DNA from: Verrucomicrobia bacterium ADurb.Bin006
GTDB lineage: Bacteria > Verrucomicrobiota > Verrucomicrobiia > Limisphaerales > J093
Direction: 5' to 3'
Assembly: GCA_002071485.1 (NCBI GenBank)
Contig: MWFF01000195.1
Location: 29,947 to 93,946, forward strand
Length of the DNA stretch: 64,000 bases
Shown: positions 62,841 to 64,000 of the stretch, one piece after another
How the letters are laid out: the number at the start of each line of letters is the position of its first letter
How positions within the stretch are numbered: position 1 is the first letter of the stretch
Notes under the pieces: generated by a model
Told to the model about the DNA's origin: nothing
Database searches by the model: none
The model's input: only the letters and a program-made list of their open reading frames with translations
Program-made: the position numbers and the translations under genes

Positions 62841-64000
62841 ATGCAGGTTGGAAGGGCAAGACCGCGCCAGGTTCGGGAGATTGAACCTCGCAACGCTGGT
62901 CTTCGGTTTGCCACGGGAGGCGAGGAGCGCTGGCTCGATCCGGTGCGGTTCAGGCTCGAAGGCGGTGGCGCGGCATGGATCGCGGACGTGTCGCTGAAAG
63001 AGGCGGACGGCGGGACTGAACTGCTCTGGGAGGCCGATGTCAAGCGTCCGGCCCGCGGGTGGTACAATCCTGTGCACTATTTCATGTTGGACGAGGTGGT
63101 GGCTGCAGCCGAGAGGCACGGCCTGCATCTCCAGCTCGTGTTGCTCACGCGCGATCTCTACATGAACGCCCTGAAGGATTCCGCGAGCGGCGACTACGAT
63201 CGCGCGATTGGCGATGCAAGGAGGTTGATGCGGTACGCCGTGGCGCGATGGGGTTACTCGACCGGCGTGGCCGCGTGGGAGTACTGGAACGAGATGGATT
63301 CTGCATTGCCGATGGATCGGTTTTACAGGGCCCTGGGCGACGATCTCGATGTTACGGATGTCTATCAGCATCTGAGATCAACCGGCACCTGGGGCGCGTC
63401 CGCGCGGGATTGCCGGCACCCAAAACTCGATCTGGCCGACACGCATTTCCATCTGCGTCCGTCCGATGGGGCCCGGCTTGCCGACGAGGTCGAGGCTGTG
63501 GTCGACCGAACCCGCTGGCTTCGCGGGCATGCCCCGAACAAACCGGCATTCCTGGGTGAGTTTGGCCTGACAGACGATCAATGGCAGATCACGGATTTGA
63601 TGAAGCAGAGTTCGGAACTGGTGGATTTCCACAACGCACTCTGGGCTTCCGCGCTGTCGGGGGCTTCGGGCACGGCTTTGGCATGGAGGTGGGAGCGACT
63701 CGACCAGAAGAACGCCTATCCCGCGTACAAGCCACTGAGTCAGTTTTTGAATGATATTGCCTGGACCGCCGGCAATCTGGAGAATGTCGGTGGGAATCGA
63801 GTTTGTGCCGCGTGGGGGGGCACGCGGTCTAAAGCGGGAGTCTACATCAGGTATAGGCCCGGTGCCCTCACCGGGCGACAGAAGACCGAAAACAACCAGA
63901 TGCACCGGCGGGGACGTGTCGGGATCCCAAATCATCGCCTAAGCGGGGTGCGTCGAAAATTCCGAGAACTGCCCGCCCGGGCGGGTCCGCGCCATGGGAA
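62841..64000 (+). CDS. GH5-like glycoside hydrolase (runs off the window)
   Basis: The frame from ATG 62841 is open to the window end (386 codons seen). VAAWEYWNEMDSALPMDRFY contains the Asn-Glu acid/base pair of clan GH-A enzymes. PAFLGEFGLTDDQW holds a second Glu placed as nucleophile. The barrel segments NPVHYFMLDEVVAAAERHGL, HLQLVLLTRDLYM and LMRYAVARWGYST fit GH5/DUF5060-related secreted cellulase-like enzymes. There is no signal peptide, so the N-terminal domain may be missing. After GNRVCAAWGGTRSK (about 63806) the sequence no longer resembles the family (GALTGRQKTENNQMHRRGRV), hinting at rearrangement or a frameshift near the end. Confidence 0.7.
   Translation, partial: MQVGRARPRQVREIEPRNAGLRFATGGEERWLDPVRFRLEGGGAAWIADVSLKEADGGTELLWEADVKRPARGWYNPVHYFMLDEVVAAAERHGLHLQLVLLTRDLYMNALKDSASGDYDRAIGDARRLMRYAVARWGYSTGVAAWEYWNEMDSALPMDRFYRALGDDLDVTDVYQHLRSTGTWGASARDCRHPKLDLADTHFHLRPSDGARLADEVEAVVDRTRWLRGHAPNKPAFLGEFGLTDDQWQITDLMKQSSELVDFHNALWASALSGASGTALAWRWERLDQKNAYPAYKPLSQFLNDIAWTAGNLENVGGNRVCAAWGGTRSKAGVYIRYRPGALTGRQKTENNQMHRRGRVGIPNHRLSGVRRKFRELPARAGPRHG

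Overview
The window is about 64 kb of GC-rich bacterial chromosome. The best fit is a Verrucomicrobiota-like bacterium (Limisphaerales/Pedosphaera type) or a close relative. This rests on very large secreted proteins with Ig/cohesin-like modules, C-termini of the 'W...V...FYR(L/V)' type shared by several unrelated secreted proteins, a PEP-CTERM protein, an ECF sigma factor beside a Ser/Thr kinase-WD40 protein, a PP-loop lysidine synthetase next to FtsH, and dense families of dispersed palindromic repeats. The taxonomic call is an inference; no rRNA or tRNA gene was seen.

Layout. 1-3.7 kb: tail of a secreted protein, then a large secreted glycosidase-like protein. 4-8.2 kb: minus-strand ECF sigma factor followed by a WD40 Ser/Thr kinase. 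8.2-9.4 kb: a broken nucleotidyltransferase-like gene inside a composite repeat block. 9.8-17.5 kb: a DUF1573/rhodanese-like protein with palindromic repeats in its reading frame, a 1648-residue secreted protein with Ig, dockerin-like and cohesin-like modules, and a small DUF559 nuclease gene flanked by direct repeat copies. 17.5-30 kb: a 4158-residue RHS/YD-repeat protein with cohesin-like and Ig modules at its N-terminal end and a distinct HExxH-containing tip. 30-32 kb: tandem 224-284 bp repeats. 32-35.7 kb: a cadherin/Ig-like secreted protein and a PEP-CTERM protein whose sorting signal is followed by a repeat-encoded tail. 36-40.3 kb: an accessory island with three toxin-antitoxin-like pairs, a parDE pair with a broken parE, and many repeat copies.

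40.8-62.7 kb is mostly ordinary chromosome: a Tat-exported fucose-isomerase-like protein, tilS, ftsH, a secreted TIM-barrel protein, a translationally coupled MBL-hydrolase/TIGR03790-like/LarA-like operon, recN, sodA, an RND efflux pair and an O-antigen-ligase-like membrane protein, then the hpr-gatC-gatA operon. The window ends inside a GH5-like glycoside hydrolase gene.

The most distinctive biology is the activity of repeats in and around genes. At least four families are present: a CCCTC(A/T)C...GGGAGAGGG palindrome, a CCTGCCTGCC...GGCAGG palindrome nested in the loop of the first, a GGAG(A/T)T(G/C) heptamer, and a 'cacagaggcacagagag'/'cgcaaagagcgcaaag' inverted-repeat pair. They add in-frame peptides, a tail after a PEP-CTERM signal, a stop codon for the DUF559 gene, a 9-unit heptamer tract inside an O-antigen ligase gene (a candidate phase-variation switch), and broken toxin genes. 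Cohesin-like modules in two neighbouring giant secreted proteins, with a dockerin-like doublet in one of them, suggest a possible surface-assembly system.
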